From Gammaproteobacteria bacterium (GTDB lineage: Bacteria > Pseudomonadota > Gammaproteobacteria > Pseudomonadales > Pseudohongiellaceae): a stretch of DNA of 64,000 nt. A program made the position numbers and the translations under genes. The DNA lies in the NCBI GenBank assembly GCA_030832825.1, contig JAURIJ010000007.1, positions 57,356 through 121,355 of the forward strand, given 5' to 3'. Shown one piece after another: positions 1 to 9,063 of the stretch. Under the pieces are notes generated by a model. The model did no database searches and was not told the origin of the DNA. It saw only the letters and a program-made list of their open reading frames with translations. The stretch's first letter is position 1, and the number at the start of each line of letters is the position of its first letter.

Positions 1-161
1 TTGGCGGTCTGCTCTCTGTTGCACTTTCCGTAGGCTCACGCCTCCCAGGCGTTACCTGGCGTTCTGCTCTGTGGAGCCCGGACTTTCCTCCGTCAGGCAC
101 CTCGACGCGCGTCGATGACGCATGAAGAAGAACTCCCGACAGCGACTGTCCGGCTGACTCG
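1..161 (-). ncRNA. rnpB: RNase P RNA (class A), 5' portion, cut by the window edge
   Basis: Catalytic RNA of RNase P, which removes 5' leaders from tRNA precursors. Read on the minus strand, the segment has the near-invariant GAGGAAAGTCCGGGCTCC block (P4 5' strand region), then CAGGTAACGCCTGG and GTGCAACAGAGAGCAGACCGCC, all in the order seen in bacterial type A rnpB. The 5' end is set by analogy with E. coli, about 12 nt before ACAGTCGC, so it is approximate. Only about 160 nt are present; the 3' half, including the P1 and P4 partner strands, lies beyond position 1. It is transcribed divergently from the ydbH gene. Confidence 0.95.
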
Positions 162-291
162 GCGCGCAGGTTAAGCGAGCATACAGCTTTATACAAGCAG
201 ATTGTGCCTGCGCTGCGCGCGGCCTGGCGCCGGACATGCGTGGCCTCCCTGTGGCACACTGCCACCTGTCACACAGTGCAGAGTCTTCATC

Positions 292-2655
292 ATGCAGGAT
301 CATCGCCCACATGCACGTCGACGGCCGACCATTGCGCTGCTGGTCGTGCTGCTGACGCTGATGTTGATGGCGGGCGCGGCCCTGCTCAACAGGGATTTCG
401 TGCTGCAGCACGCGCTTCAGGCATTGTTGCGGAATTACGGAGTGACGCTGCAGGCGGTGACGGGACTGCAGTGGGACACTCGCTCGGCGCAGATCCAGTC
501 GCTGCAAGTGATGCTGCCAGGTGCCACGACGCCCACACGCATCGAGAACCTGCGCGTGAACTACGCTCTGCCGGAACTGCTGCGAGGTCGCGTGCAGCGC
601 ATCCAGATTGACCGAGTCGATCTGCATCTGGCCGCCAGCACACAATCCACCTCGATGCCGCCTGCCGAGAGCATCGCGGCAACACTCGCCGTGCTGCAGG
701 CCCTGCCCGCCTTTTCCGCCGACATCGCCACACTCCACATCGCGCCCTGGGCACTGGCAAGCAGCCTGAGCGCCCGCACGGATGAGCGTGAGTTCCAAGC
801 GCAATGGCGTGCAGCGGACTTGCTGCTGGACTGGCGCAGCAACTGGCACGACGAGGCCTTCGTTTCAAGCCACTTCATTCCAGAAACAAGCCTCCTCGAA
901 CGCGGCCCCCGCCCTGCTGCACACACGGCGAGTCTGCAGCTGCAGCACGGGTCTCGGCAGGTGCTGCGCGCCGACCTGACAATCCACGCCACAGACAGCG
1001 GCCTCTTGCTTGATGGCAGCGCTCAGATGTCTCTGGCGCCCTTGCACGAGGCGCTGCAGGCAAGCGGCATCGTCAGCGAATTCACCGCAGGTCTGGCAGG
1101 TGAGGCAGACTTGCGTGTCCAGGCCACGCTGCCGCAAGACACCGACCTGCCGGTGCCACTGGCGCTGACAGTGCAGGCCACGCACGGCACATGGAACCGG
1201 CAGGGAGCCAGTGTCGACTGGCGCCTCGACGCACTGAACCTTGAGGGCGAGTGCCAGCCGCAGGGAGATTGCCGCTTTTCGCAGAGTCTGGCTGGCGTGC
1301 TGAAGGCGTCGTCTGGCCAGCCTCTGGCTGCGACACTGCCTGAGCTGGCGCTGCCCGGCGGGGTGATGGCGACCCAGATCCAGGTGGAAACTCGCGGCAC
1401 CCTGGCGTGGGCGACCGGCCACTGGGTGCTCGACAGCCCTGAGATTCTCTTGCATCTGCCGCAACTGCGCGTGGAGGATCGGGAATTCGGAGCGAAGGTG
1501 ACTCTCACGGCGCTGCAGGCCAGCGGGGAGTCCTCGCCTCTGCGCCTGGCGCAGTTGGAAACCGCTGTGCGCCTGGACGATGTGCAGGGCCTCACCCTTC
1601 CCTATGCCATGCCGCCCCCCACCCTCAGCGCCACCTTGCGCTGGGACGGCTCACGGCTGACGAGCCACAGCACTCTGGCGCTTGCTGAGCGGCTGGCACT
1701 GCAAGGAGAACTGGCGTTCGACACCACGGAAGGCCAGGGGAGAGCTCAGGTGCAACTGCCCGCTACCCGGTTCGACGCGGACAACGCTCGACTCAGCACC
1801 CTGCTGCAGGCGTCGGGGCTGCCTGGCGACATCCTGGCGGGCAGTGTCGCCGCGCAGTCGCAGCTGAGCCTCTCCCGCAATGCGACCGGCAGTCTCCAGG
1901 TATCGGGGCCGCTTGAAATCCAGCTGGACGGACTCGGCGGCTTCGTGGGCGATACCGCGATCGCTGGTCTGAGCACCCGGTTTCGGGGCGAGCTCGACGG
2001 CAACCGCCTGCGCAGCGATGGCCTGGCAGCGCTCTCGATCGACAGTGTTGATCCCGGCATCTCCCTGCAGAACGTCAAGACCGACATCGCACTCGACATG
2101 GAGGCAGGACGCCTGCAACTCGCCGGCCTCTCCCTCGATGTGTTCGGTGGCCGCGTCCTGTCAGCCGGCGGCGATCTGGCCCTCGATGGCAGCGACGGAA
2201 TGCTCGAGCTGCAACTGGAGCGGATCGATGTGGAGCGCATTCTGGCGCTGGGGGCCTACGAGGGAGTCCAGGCCAGCGGTCTGCTCTCCGGCACGCTGCC
2301 GGTGCGCCTGGATGCCACAGGCATCAGCGTCGCAGCCGGGGCACTCCACGCGGAGACACCCGGTGGCAGCATCCGTTATACCGGCGGCACCGGCACGGGC
2401 AATTCAGCAGTGGACTTCGTGAACACGACGCTGAACAACTACCGCTACGACGTGCTGGACGCCAGCGTGAACTACCTTCCTGAAGGGGAACTGTCGCTGG
2501 CCATCCAGATGCAGGGCGTCAATCCGGACAACAATCCCGAGCAGCGCATCAATTTGAATCTGAACATCAGCGACAACATCCCCGCCCTGCTGCGCAGCCT
2601 GCAGGCGGGGCGCTCCGTCACGGAGGCTGTGGAGGCGTACTTGCAGGCACGCTGA
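292..2655 (+). CDS. ydbH: YdbH-family intermembrane phospholipid transport protein
   Basis: 787 residues, with one N-terminal membrane anchor (about residues 15-37, hydrophobic LLVVLLTLMLMAGAALL) followed by a long beta-rich periplasmic domain of AsmA/TamB-like character. E. coli YdbH (879 aa) is one of three redundant bridge proteins (TamB, YhdP, YdbH) carrying phospholipid between inner and outer membrane. The C-terminal region with GLSLDVFGGRV, and NNPEQRINLNLNISDNIPALLRSLQAGR near the end, is typical of the family. The start is the ATG at 292; an upstream GTG frame extension overlaps the rnpB promoter region and has no signal anchor. It is followed by ynbE and ydbL as in E. coli, which makes the assignment firm. 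Confidence 0.88.
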   Translation: MQDHRPHARRRPTIALLVVLLTLMLMAGAALLNRDFVLQHALQALLRNYGVTLQAVTGLQWDTRSAQIQSLQVMLPGATTPTRIENLRVNYALPELLRGRVQRIQIDRVDLHLAASTQSTSMPPAESIAATLAVLQALPAFSADIATLHIAPWALASSLSARTDEREFQAQWRAADLLLDWRSNWHDEAFVSSHFIPETSLLERGPRPAAHTASLQLQHGSRQVLRADLTIHATDSGLLLDGSAQMSLAPLHEALQASGIVSEFTAGLAGEADLRVQATLPQDTDLPVPLALTVQATHGTWNRQGASVDWRLDALNLEGECQPQGDCRFSQSLAGVLKASSGQPLAATLPELALPGGVMATQIQVETRGTLAWATGHWVLDSPEILLHLPQLRVEDREFGAKVTLTALQASGESSPLRLAQLETAVRLDDVQGLTLPYAMPPPTLSATLRWDGSRLTSHSTLALAERLALQGELAFDTTEGQGRAQVQLPATRFDADNARLSTLLQASGLPGDILAGSVAAQSQLSLSRNATGSLQVSGPLEIQLDGLGGFVGDTAIAGLSTRFRGELDGNRLRSDGLAALSIDSVDPGISLQNVKTDIALDMEAGRLQLAGLSLDVFGGRVLSAGGDLALDGSDGMLELQLERIDVERILALGAYEGVQASGLLSGTLPVRLDATGISVAAGALHAETPGGSIRYTGGTGTGNSAVDFVNTTLNNYRYDVLDASVNYLPEGELSLAIQMQGVNPDNNPEQRINLNLNISDNIPALLRSLQAGRSVTEAVEAYLQAR

Positions 2656-2764
2656 CGCGGAGTTCGGGGTCGCGTTCCCTGCGCACAAGGGCTTAAGCTG
2701 CGGTTCAGCCGGCTCTGCTATAGTGCAGCCATGAATTGATCAACAGCCTTGACGGAATGCCCCC

Positions 2765-2956
2765 ATGACATCGCGACCCCTGATTCTGCTACTGACAGGT
2801 CTGACGCTCCTGCAAGCCTGCACCCCGACCGTGCAGGTGGCCATGCCGTCGGAACCCATCACCATCAACCTCAACGTCCGCATCGAGCACGAGATTCGCG
2901 TGAAGGTCGAGCAGGAACTCGATGATATCTTTAGTGCCGACAGCGGCTTGTTCTGA
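2765..2956 (+). CDS. ynbE: YnbE-family outer-membrane lipoprotein
   Basis: 63-residue lipoprotein with a signal peptide ending in a lipobox LLQAC (acylated Cys at residue 19). The mature part is short and contains PITINLNVRIEHEIRVKVEQELDDIF split by a beta-prone segment, which matches the YnbE family (E. coli 61 aa). YnbE is known to be the outer-membrane partner of YdbH and to stack by beta-strand augmentation to complete the lipid bridge. It lies 109 bp after ydbH and 12 bp before ydbL in the same direction. Confidence 0.88.
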   Translation: MTSRPLILLLTGLTLLQACTPTVQVAMPSEPITINLNVRIEHEIRVKVEQELDDIFSADSGLF

Positions 2957-2968
2957 CAGGAGACTCTC

Positions 2969-3310
2969 ATGAATCGATTCACTCGCATCCTCTCGTTTGC
3001 CGTGCTGGCCCTGCTGTTTCTCAGTCAGGGGGCACTGGCGGCCACGCTTGAAGAAGCAAAGGCGGCGGGGCAGATCGGCGAGAAGCAGGACGGCTACATC
3101 GGCCAGGTGCAGAGCAACGTGCCGGCGGATGTCGCGGCGCTGGTGGAAAGCGTCAACGCCCAGCGTCGCGCGCGTTACGAGCAGATTGCGGCCAGCAATG
3201 GCATTGCGGTGTCGGAAGTCGCCAAGCTGGCTTTCGAGCGGGCCTTCGAGGCCACACATTCGGGCCACTTCGTGGAAACTGCCCCAGGCCAGTGGACGCG
3301 CAAGCCCTGA
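2969..3310 (+). CDS. ydbL: YdbL-family periplasmic protein (DUF1318)
   Basis: 113 residues with a cleavable signal peptide (LALLFLSQGALA then ATLEEAK). The mature part shows the DUF1318 signature AKAAGQIGEKQDGYIG and a helical C-terminal half. YdbL is a periplasmic modulator of the YdbH-YnbE bridge in E. coli. A CAGGAG Shine-Dalgarno sequence sits just before the ATG. It ends 4 bp before the convergent rsmI stop codon. Confidence 0.88.
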   Translation: MNRFTRILSFAVLALLFLSQGALAATLEEAKAAGQIGEKQDGYIGQVQSNVPADVAALVESVNAQRRARYEQIAASNGIAVSEVAKLAFERAFEATHSGHFVETAPGQWTRKP

Positions 3311-3314
3311 GCCT

Positions 3315-4196
3315 TCAGGTCGAAGACGGCTCATCCCCGGCGCTGGCGGCACCTTCCAGCGCCAGCGCGTAGAGCAGATTCTTCTTCACTCCGGTCAGGC
3401 GGGACGCCAGCGCGGTCGCCTGCTTGACGGACAACTCTTCCAGCAGCACAGCCAGCACGCGACGCGCCTCGGGTGGCACCTGCTCGTCCTGCACCGGCTC
3501 CGCTCCCCGCAGCAGAATCACGAACTCGCCGCGCTGCTGATTCTCATCGGCGCGCAGCCATTGCTGCAGAGCGCCCAGGGTATCGCCGTGAATGGTCTCG
3601 AAGGTCTTGGTCAGCTCACGCGCAATGACGGCCATCCGCTCACTGCCAAAGCCCCGCGCCATGTCATCCACGCAGTCCAGGATGCGATGAGGCGACTCGT
3701 AGAATACGAGGGTGCGAGGCTCCCGCTGCAGCGACTCGAACAGCTTCAGCCGCGCCGCCTGCTTCGCAGGCGGGAATCCCTCGAAGGTGAAGCGGTCACT
3801 CGGAATGCCGGCCGCCGACAGTGCTGCAAAGGCAGCGCAGACCCCGGGCACGGGCACCACTTTCACACCCTGCGCACGCACTGCGCTGACCAGCCGATAC
3901 CCGGGGTCGGAAATCAGGGGAGTGCCCGCATCGGATATGAGCGCTATCGACTGGCCATCCAGCAGGGTGCGCAGCAGTTGCTCCACCCGAGCGTCATCGC
4001 TGAAATCATGGTAGGACGCCATGCGCGTCTGGATGCCGAAGTGCTGCAGAAGACGGGCGCTGTGACGCGTGTCTTCCGCCGCTATCAGGGCGACTGACTT
4101 GAGTGTCTCGATGGCGCGCGCGGTGATGTCGCCAAGATTGCCGATTGGCGTGGCCACGATGTAAAGCACGCCGGCAGGCGCGTGAATTGCAGTCAT
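3315..4196 (-). CDS. rsmI: 16S rRNA (cytidine1402-2'-O)-methyltransferase
   Basis: 293-residue SAM-dependent methyltransferase of the tetrapyrrole-methylase fold. It 2'-O-methylates C1402 in the decoding centre of the small ribosomal subunit. Diagnostic segments are LYIVATPIGNLGDIT near the N terminus, the AAEDTRHS stretch, ALISDAGTPLISDPGYR and FYESPHRI. Start chosen at the ATG giving MTAIHAPAGVLYIVATP; the reading frame stays open 100 codons further upstream but that part has no family similarity and runs into the divergent lpoA leader. Divergence from lpoA is the conserved arrangement in Pseudomonas. Confidence 0.95.
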   Translation of the reverse strand: MTAIHAPAGVLYIVATPIGNLGDITARAIETLKSVALIAAEDTRHSARLLQHFGIQTRMASYHDFSDDARVEQLLRTLLDGQSIALISDAGTPLISDPGYRLVSAVRAQGVKVVPVPGVCAAFAALSAAGIPSDRFTFEGFPPAKQAARLKLFESLQREPRTLVFYESPHRILDCVDDMARGFGSERMAVIARELTKTFETIHGDTLGALQQWLRADENQQRGEFVILLRGAEPVQDEQVPPEARRVLAVLLEELSVKQATALASRLTGVKKNLLYALALEGAASAGDEPSST

Positions 4197-4341
4197 GAAT
4201 TCTCTTTGCGGGCAAACCCGGAGGAGCGAACGGGGCTGGCAGTATACACAGCCCGGCTGCGAGGCAGATACCGTCGCAGATTGCCGCTCCCGAGCAACTG
4301 TAATAAGCTTCGGCCGACTTGTCCCCCGCTGCCCATCACCT

Positions 4342-6186
4342 ATGAATTCCAAGTCTTCGCTTCCACGCGCACGACACGCCCTGCTGAGCCTGCTGGTGCC
4401 GGCGCTGTTGTCCTGCGGCAGTTCCGCTCCCCAGGCACCGGTTGCCCCAGTGCAGGAAGTGGAGCAGACCCCGCAGCTCAGCGCGGTGGACGGCATTCTG
4501 GTGCAGGCACGGCGCAGCGCCTCGCCCCTGGCCGAATCTCTCTATCTGGATGCCGCACGCCTGCAGCTGGACGCCGGGTTCACGGATGACGCCGCACAGC
4601 TTCTGGAGGCTCTGGAGGACGACGCCGACCTGCCCAGCAATCTGCGCCTGCGCCATGCGCTGCTGGCGGCAGAAGTCGCCCTGATCCGAGGCGATGCCAC
4701 AGCTGCACTGCACCGTCTCGACAGCGCACCTTCCGCCGATGCGGCGAACCAGAGCGAGGACGCACAAATTGCCCTGCTCTCACTGCGCGCCCGTGCACTG
4801 GAGCTTGCCGACGAGCCCATGAGTGCGCTGCGCGAGAGAATACAACTGGCCCCCATGCTCAACGGCGAAGCCCAGAGAGCGAATCACAACGCGATCTGGG
4901 CCACCCTCGCAGGGGCCGACCTCGAGCAATTGAATGCAGGCAGCAGCACGGATTCCTACGAGCTGCGCGGCTGGCTGGAGCTGCAGCGCCTGAGCAATGG
5001 CATGCAGCACAACATTCAGGACCAGCTCGATGCCATCGACCAGTGGCGCAACATCTGGGCGCAGCATTCCGCCGCAAGCAATCTGCCGGACGCCCTGGCG
5101 ATGCTCTACGAACTGTGGGAGACCCGGCCTGCGGAGATCGCGCTGGTGCTGCCCATTCAGGAGCCGCTGGGCAAGGCCATCAGTGAAGGTTTCATGAGTG
5201 CGTACTACGAGGATCTCGCCAGAGGTCGCGACGTGCCACGTGTCCGCATTTACGACACCAGTTTCAGAACCGACGTGCTGGTGTTCTACGATCAGGCCGT
5301 GGACGACGGCATCAAGCTCATCATCGGCCCGGTACTCAAGGACGCGGTCAGACGCATGCAGCGCTCCGGCAGGCCCATGCCGGTCACCACGCTCGCCCTG
5401 AACTACGGCGACCCGGGCACGCCCTATCTGCAGGATCTCTATCAGTTCGGCCTGGCACCGGAAGACGAGATCCAACAGGCGGCACAAACGGCCTGGGCGG
5501 CCGGCCACCGCAATGCAGCAGTGCTGACACCGGCGGGCGAAGACTATCTGCGCATCCAGGACACCTTCGTTTCCTACTGGAACTCGCTGGGCGGACGCGT
5601 CGTGTCCATCGACAATTTCACCGAGGCGCGGGACTACTCGCCAGTTGTGAAGCGGATTTTCAGCATTGATGCCAGCGAGGCAAGGGCGGAGCAGATCCGC
5701 AGCCTGATTCCGCGCAGCATCATCGAATTCGTGCCGCGCAGGCGCCAGGATGTGGACTTCATTTTCCTGCTGGCGAACCCGGCCGAAGGGCGACAGATCA
5801 TGCCGACGCTGTCCATCAATTACGCGGGCGACGTACCTGTCTACGCCATGCCGTCGATCTACGATGGCGGCAGCAATGCGGCGGCAAATCAGGATCTGAA
5901 CGGCATCATCTTCAACGACGCCCCTTGGATTCTCGGACAGTCCGACCCTCTGAAGAGTGCCGCGGACAGCACCTGGGCCAGCGCATCCGGCCCGGTGCAG
6001 CGTCTGCGCGCCATGGGCGTCGACGCCTATCGACTGCATTTGCGCATGCCGCAGATGCATGCATTTCCCGGCACACGAATCGAAGGCGCCACCGGCACAC
6101 TGAGCATGCAGGCCGATGGCAGTGTGCGCAGGGAACTGCGCAACGCCGTGGTCATCAATGGTGCCGCCAGCCTGCTGAACGAGTGA
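4342..6186 (+). CDS. lpoA: Penicillin-binding protein activator LpoA (lipoprotein)
   Basis: 614-residue outer-membrane lipoprotein that reaches through the periplasm to stimulate the peptidoglycan synthase PBP1A. It has a signal peptide with lipobox ALLSC (Cys about residue 23), an N-terminal helical TPR-like half (about 40-270), and a C-terminal half of periplasmic-binding-protein fold starting near IALVLPIQEPLGKAISEGF and containing the GPVLKDAV segment. Start set at the ATG giving MNSKSSLPRARHALLSLL; the open frame extends 49 codons upstream but overlaps the rsmI start region and would hide the signal peptide. Placement between rsmI and yraN is conserved. Confidence 0.93.
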   Translation: MNSKSSLPRARHALLSLLVPALLSCGSSAPQAPVAPVQEVEQTPQLSAVDGILVQARRSASPLAESLYLDAARLQLDAGFTDDAAQLLEALEDDADLPSNLRLRHALLAAEVALIRGDATAALHRLDSAPSADAANQSEDAQIALLSLRARALELADEPMSALRERIQLAPMLNGEAQRANHNAIWATLAGADLEQLNAGSSTDSYELRGWLELQRLSNGMQHNIQDQLDAIDQWRNIWAQHSAASNLPDALAMLYELWETRPAEIALVLPIQEPLGKAISEGFMSAYYEDLARGRDVPRVRIYDTSFRTDVLVFYDQAVDDGIKLIIGPVLKDAVRRMQRSGRPMPVTTLALNYGDPGTPYLQDLYQFGLAPEDEIQQAAQTAWAAGHRNAAVLTPAGEDYLRIQDTFVSYWNSLGGRVVSIDNFTEARDYSPVVKRIFSIDASEARAEQIRSLIPRSIIEFVPRRRQDVDFIFLLANPAEGRQIMPTLSINYAGDVPVYAMPSIYDGGSNAAANQDLNGIIFNDAPWILGQSDPLKSAADSTWASASGPVQRLRAMGVDAYRLHLRMPQMHAFPGTRIEGATGTLSMQADGSVRRELRNAVVINGAASLLNE

Positions 6187-6230
6187 TTCCTGCCTATACT
6201 CCTGGTAGACCACCACCAGAATTTACAACC

Positions 6231-6626
6231 ATGACAAGCCCCGGCGAAGTCGGCAAGCGCGCCTTCGGCATGCAGCTTGAAGTGCATGCTGCGCACTTCC
6301 TCTGCGCGCAGGGAATGTCCCTGCTGCAACGCAATTTCCAGTGCAAGCTCGGCGAGATCGACCTCATCATGCGCGAGGGGAACACGTTGGTATTCGTCGA
6401 AGTGCGCTTTCGGCGCAGCAACAGCCATGGCCACGCCTGCGCCACGGTCGACTGGCGCAAGCAACGCAAGCTGCAACGCGCGGCACAGGTGTTTCTGCTG
6501 CGCTCCGGCCTGCGTGATCAACTGCCCTGTCGTTTCGACGTGCTCGGCATCACCCGTGACCCGCTCTCAGGGGCGCTGAGGTTTGATTGGATACCCGCCG
6601 CTTTCACCCTGGATGTCCAGCGCTGA
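6231..6626 (+). CDS. yraN: YraN/UPF0102 family nuclease-fold protein
   Basis: 131 residues with the UPF0102 signature: GEIDLIMREGNTLVFVEVRFR, carrying the D/E-x-K-like core of a restriction-endonuclease fold (Glu and Asp of EID, then FVEVR). No reaction has been firmly assigned to the family in most bacteria, although Holliday-junction or nuclease roles have been proposed. It starts at an ATG 44 bp after lpoA, within the usual lpoA-yraN-diaA-dolP group. Confidence 0.92.
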   Translation: MTSPGEVGKRAFGMQLEVHAAHFLCAQGMSLLQRNFQCKLGEIDLIMREGNTLVFVEVRFRRSNSHGHACATVDWRKQRKLQRAAQVFLLRSGLRDQLPCRFDVLGITRDPLSGALRFDWIPAAFTLDVQR

Positions 6627-6715
6627 CCGAGACACGGCGCCGGCAGCCATTCGTGGACAGTTGATGAATTTGAAGTAGAATGCCGATCGATACTCAAGAG
6701 CGGCAACTGCACTAC

Positions 6716-7312
6716 ATGGATCTGCAGACACGGGTTTCACAGCATTTCAATCACAGTATCGCGACCAAGCAAGGAGCGGCGGCCACATTGGCGCCGGTGG
6801 TGGCGGATGCGAGTGAACTCATTGCCCGCGCTCTTCTCGCGGGCGGCAAGGTGCTTTGCTGTGGCACCGCGGGCTCGGGAGGACTCGCGCAGTATTTCGC
6901 TTCCACCCTGCTCAACCGCTTCGAGCGCGAACGCCCGGGTCTGCCGGCACTGGCACTGAATGCCGACACACAGACACTGACTTCCATCGCGAACGACCTG
7001 ACTTACAGGGAAGTGTTCGCACAGCAGTTGCGCGTGCTGGGCCAGGAGAACGACGTGCTGCTGGCGATTTCCGCCACCGGCAATTCACGCAGCGTAGCCG
7101 AGGCCATCAAGCTGGCACGCAGCCGAGGGCTTCGCACTGTTGCCCTCACAGGGCGCGATGGCGGCGATGTGGCGGACCTGCTGGCGGAGCAGGACATCGA
7201 GATTCGCGTACCAGCCCAATCAGTTGCGCGAATACAGGAAGTGCATTTGCTGGTCCTTCACAGTCTGTGTGACCTGATAGACATTCAAATTTTTGGAGAG
7301 GATGAATCGTGA
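6716..7312 (+). CDS. diaA: DnaA initiator-associating protein DiaA (SIS domain)
   Basis: 198-residue SIS-domain protein. DiaA tetramers bind DnaA and promote its assembly at oriC; the family is related to phosphoheptose isomerase GmhA. Characteristic segments are [48 protein letters not shown] and a C-terminal [20 protein letters not shown], which matches DiaA rather than GmhA. Start placed at the ATG for [11 protein letters not shown] by alignment with the E. coli N terminus; an ATG 12 codons upstream (6680) is also open. Its stop overlaps the dolP start. Confidence 0.9.
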   Translation: MDLQTRVSQHFNHSIATKQGAAATLAPVVADASELIARALLAGGKVLCCGTAGSGGLAQYFASTLLNRFERERPGLPALALNADTQTLTSIANDLTYREVFAQQLRVLGQENDVLLAISATGNSRSVAEAIKLARSRGLRTVALTGRDGGDVADLLAEQDIEIRVPAQSVARIQEVHLLVLHSLCDLIDIQIFGEDES

Positions 7313-7881
7313 ATATACAGAAACTGTTGTTGGCAGCCGCTCTGGTAGTCAATGCAGGATGCACCTCGGTCCTGGTGGCAACCACCGACGAGAACGGCCT
7401 GCAGGAAGAGCCCGGGGTGCGCACTGCAGGCACCATCGTCGAGGACGAATCCATCGAGACCAAGGTGGAAGTCAACATGAAGTCGATGGAGCCGGCTTTC
7501 CGCGACGCCCACTTCAACGTGATCAGCCACAACGGAGTCGTCCTGCTGGTGGGACAGGTGCAGTCGGATGCCCTGAAGATCCGCGCAGGCCAGATTGCGG
7601 CCGACGCCAGCGCACAGGTACGCCGTGTCCACAATGAGCTGGAAGTGGCCGGCCAGACCACCATGCTCGCCCGCACCAACGATAGCTGGATCAGCACCAA
7701 GGTACGCACCCAGATGGCCGCCAACAGTGACGTCCCGTCCGGGCGCATCCGCGTGGTCACCGAGAACAGCGTCGTCTATCTGATGGGAATGGTGTCGCAG
7801 GCTGAAGGTGATCGCGCCGCCCTGCTGGCGCGCAACGTGGCGGGAGTGTCACGCGTCGTGAAGGTCTTCGAGTACATCTGA
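7309..7881 (+). CDS. dolP: BON-domain outer-membrane lipoprotein DolP
   Basis: 190-residue lipoprotein with a signal peptide and cysteine in NAGC (residue 18), then two BON domains (about 47-115 and 125-190) with the usual glycine-rich turns ([10 protein letters not shown] and SVVYLMGMV). DolP (YraP) supports outer-membrane integrity and division-site functions. It begins with GTG overlapping the diaA stop in a GTGA arrangement, implying translational coupling. The residue at the -3 position of the lipobox is Asn, which is unusual. Confidence 0.92.
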   Translation: MNIQKLLLAAALVVNAGCTSVLVATTDENGLQEEPGVRTAGTIVEDESIETKVEVNMKSMEPAFRDAHFNVISHNGVVLLVGQVQSDALKIRAGQIAADASAQVRRVHNELEVAGQTTMLARTNDSWISTKVRTQMAANSDVPSGRIRVVTENSVVYLMGMVSQAEGDRAALLARNVAGVSRVVKVFEYI

Positions 7882-7917
7882 CTCAGGAAGTCGAGAGTGG
7901 CTGCCTTACACGGCAGC

Positions 7918-8316
7918 CTACTTGACGACTCGCAGGGAAGGTTTGGCAGGCTTTCCTGCGCCTGCATCTACCACGGCAGTGGGCGTACGGGGCGACGGCG
8001 GCTGCGGCTTCTCCGGATCGAACACCATCCCCTGCCCGTTCTCTCGTGCGTAGATCCCCATCACCGCGCCGATAGGCACGTACACGGGGGTCGGAATGCC
8101 CGCAAAACGGCCGTTGAACTCCAAGGCGTCATCCCTGATCAACAGCCCCTGCACGGCGGCAGGCGCGATATTGAGAATGATCTGACCATCCTTGACGTGT
8201 TCCTGAGGCACCTGAACACCTTGCCCGTAGGCATTGACCAGAATGTAAGGTGTACAGGAGTTTTCAAGAATCCACTCGTAGAGGGCCCGGATGATATAGG
8301 GACGGCTGGAGGTCAT
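7918..8316 (-). CDS. sspB: ClpXP protease specificity-enhancing factor SspB
   Basis: 132-residue adaptor that tethers ssrA-tagged peptides to ClpXP. The folded domain begins RPYIIRALYEWILENSCTPYI and includes NIAPAAVQGL and PVYVPIGAVMGIYARENGQGM, all family hallmarks. The C-terminal tail is Pro-rich and ends PSLRVVK, which corresponds to the ClpX-binding XB motif. Two ATGs are possible; 8316 is preferred because AAGG lies 7 nt upstream of it, whereas that same AAGG is only 1 nt from the ATG at 8322. It follows sspA on the same strand. Confidence 0.93.
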   Translation of the reverse strand: MTSSRPYIIRALYEWILENSCTPYILVNAYGQGVQVPQEHVKDGQIILNIAPAAVQGLLIRDDALEFNGRFAGIPTPVYVPIGAVMGIYARENGQGMVFDPEKPQPPSPRTPTAVVDAGAGKPAKPSLRVVK

Positions 8317-8387
8317 GGTCATACCTTGCACCGTGAGGGGCAATGAATGGTCGGGGCATCATTCAGCATGGACGTGCCCTCCCTCAT

Positions 8388-9020
8388 TCAAAGCATTTCC
8401 CTTTCCTGCTCCGAAAGGCTAGCGCGCACAGAATCACGGGTAAACAAGCGCGCACGGTACTCCAGCAGAGGCTGCAGAGCCTTGGTCTCGGCAAGTTCGA
8501 TGCCCATTGCCGGGAGTCGCCACAGAATGGGCGTGACACAGCAATCGACGATGGTGAATTCATCGCTCATGAAATAGGGCTTTTCAGCAAAGATCGGCGC
8601 AATCGAGACAAGGCTCTCACGCAATTCCTTGCGCGCGTTGTCCAGTTCCGTCGCAGAACCCTTGGCCGCCATGATGAAATCGACGAGGGAGCACCAGTCG
8701 CGCTGGATGCGGTACATCCAGAGACGGCTTTGCGCTCGTGCCACAGGATAGACCGGGAAGAGCGGCGGGTGGGGAAACCGCTCGTCCAGGTACTCCATCA
8801 TGATATTGGCTTCATACAGCACCAGATCACGATCCACGAGCGTCGGCAGGGTGTTGTACGGATTCAATGACGAGAGGTCTTCCGGCTTCTTGTCGGGGTC
8901 CACGTCGATGGTCTCGACGGTGACCCCTTTTTCGGCCAGCACGATCCGCACACGGTGACTGTACTGACTGGCACCGTCCGAGTAGAACGTCATTGAAGAA
9001 CGCTTTGCAACTACACCCAT
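8388..9020 (-). CDS. sspA: Stringent starvation protein A (GST-fold RNA polymerase-associated factor)
   Basis: 210 residues with a glutathione-S-transferase fold: an N-terminal thioredoxin-like part (SSMTFYSDGASQYSHRVRIVLAEK) and a C-terminal helical domain with the PHPPLFPVYPVARAQSRLWMYRI segment that in E. coli includes the conserved PHP surface (PHPP here) used in sigma-70/RNAP contact. SspA is a transcription regulator under starvation. AGAGG lies 6 nt upstream of the chosen ATG. Gene order pet operon-sspA-sspB matches other gammaproteobacteria; only 43 bp separate it from the petBC stop. Confidence 0.94.
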   Translation of the reverse strand: MGVVAKRSSMTFYSDGASQYSHRVRIVLAEKGVTVETIDVDPDKKPEDLSSLNPYNTLPTLVDRDLVLYEANIMMEYLDERFPHPPLFPVYPVARAQSRLWMYRIQRDWCSLVDFIMAAKGSATELDNARKELRESLVSIAPIFAEKPYFMSDEFTIVDCCVTPILWRLPAMGIELAETKALQPLLEYRARLFTRDSVRASLSEQEREML

Positions 9021-9063
9021 CTAAGACCTCTGCTCTTGGATCGTCCTGGAATCGAATTCCGGA

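Noticed and set aside
52..849. 265-codon minus-strand frame
   Set aside because: It covers the rnpB 5' region and the antisense of ydbH; the rnpB match and the ydbH operon explain the DNA better.
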